Shown here: positions 63,537 through 64,000 of the stretch, in pieces
Layout: every line of letters begins with the position of its first letter
How positions within the stretch are numbered: position 1 is the stretch's first letter
NCBI GenBank assembly: GCA_013399875.1
Contig: VXAZ01008129.1
Coordinates: 950,829-1,014,828, forward strand
Length of the DNA: 64,000 nucleotides
Direction of reading: 5' to 3'
Origin: Gymnorhina tibicen
Taxonomy: Eukaryota; Chordata; Aves; Passeriformes; Artamidae
Program-made: the position numbers and the translations under genes
Notes under the pieces: generated by a model
Told to the model about the DNA's origin: nothing
Seen by the model: the letters and a program-made list of their open reading frames with translations, nothing else
The model's database searches: none

Positions 63537-64000
63537 GACTTCAAGGTCCTTCAGGTATGTTCGCTCTGCAGTTGCCACTTCTTTAGCAATGAAGTAAGCT
63601 TTCTCAGTTGGGAACCTCTTTCTTTTGACCTATTCCTCATCATCAACCCTGATGCATGATGGGTCATTTAGCAAAGGGCTGACCAAGGGAGATGACTGGC
63701 ATCAGGGCTCAAGTTTGGAGATAAAGTCATATTTGCCACTGATGGTCCTCCTGGGGAATTGATGGAAAGCTCTGAAAGGTGAGGGCTGCCAGTCAGAGAA
63801 CCTGTGCTTGGCTGCTGTGATTGAGGTCTGTTCTGCTGCATCCTATCCTTAGCAGGCTCCTCTTCTTCCTCCACTGTTGAGACCACTGCACCATCCACCT
63901 TTCTGTCTTCCTTTGGACTCTTCTTCAAGGAAGGGCTCTTGTGCTGTCCAGTGTCTTCTGTTGAAGCTTTCAACTCCTTTCCTTGCCGGCAGCTCTGCAC
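63531..64000 (-). pseudogene. FARP1: FARP1 processed pseudogene (partial, disabled)
   Basis: Read leftwards from 64000, this encodes the FARP1 linker between the FERM and DH domains, including Lys-Lys-Ser-Pro-Lys-Glu-Asp, a Glu-rich run, Ser-Thr-Gly-Ser-Leu-Thr-Gly-Ser-Pro-His-Leu-Ser-Glu-Leu and Leu-Ser-Pro-Asn-Leu-Ser-Pro-Asp. It continues to the start of the DH domain: Lys-Ala-Tyr-Phe-Ile-Ala-Lys-Glu, then Glu-Arg-Thr-Tyr-Leu-Lys-Asp-Leu-Glu-Val-Ile-Thr. FARP1 is a FERM/RhoGEF/PH exchange factor of the cell cortex and synapse. The copy has no introns over about 155 codons, so it is cDNA-derived. It is broken by a frameshift at about 63699-63700 and a TAG at 63630-63632. DH homology stops abruptly at 63531, where the retroviral primer-binding site begins. 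Its 5' part lies beyond the window. FARP2 is less likely, since the linker matches FARP1. Confidence 0.9.

Noticed and set aside
63357..63578. 73-codon minus-strand ORF treated as one protein
   Set aside because: Its first part is FARP1 and the rest is the reverse strand of the LTR. It is a read-through of the junction, not a gene.

Overview
The window is vertebrate nuclear DNA, almost certainly from a bird. It has one large spliced gene, CR1-type LINE 3' ends typical of avian genomes, simple repeats and long non-coding stretches. No bacterial, CRISPR, tRNA or rRNA features are visible. I could not determine the species.

The main gene is the follicle-stimulating hormone receptor (FSHR) on the + strand. 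I recognise eight consecutive coding exons, corresponding to mammalian exons 3-10: 10636-10710, 11103-11177, 18707-18778, 20907-20984, 24654-24722, 24833-24907, 29766-29951 and 35767-36994. Exons 3-9 are 75, 75, 72, 78, 69, 75 and 186 bp. Every intron is GT-AG and phase 2. Exons 3-9 encode the leucine-rich-repeat hormone-binding ectodomain. Exon 10 encodes the hinge, the seven-helix domain and the C-terminal tail. Exons 1-2 (signal peptide and first repeat) were not found and should lie upstream, so intron 2 is longer than 10.6 kb. The introns hold a CR1 fragment, two pentanucleotide microsatellites and several long but unconvincing antisense ORFs.

From 37 to 63.2 kb I see only 3' flank and intergenic DNA: a second CR1 3' end (about 52.3 kb), an old antisense LINE reverse-transcriptase remnant (about 58.2-58.5 kb) and simple repeats. 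No exon of LHCGR, the usual downstream neighbour, was recognised.

The most unusual feature is at the right edge. A retroviral LTR (about 63.28-63.516 kb, + strand) is followed by a primer-binding site of the alpharetroviral tRNA-Trp type (63519-63536). Where the body of a provirus should follow, the sequence changes to an intronless, antisense, disabled copy of FARP1 cDNA (63531-64000 and beyond). The last six bases of the primer-binding site are shared with FARP1, so the junction looks like a microhomology template switch or recombination during reverse transcription.
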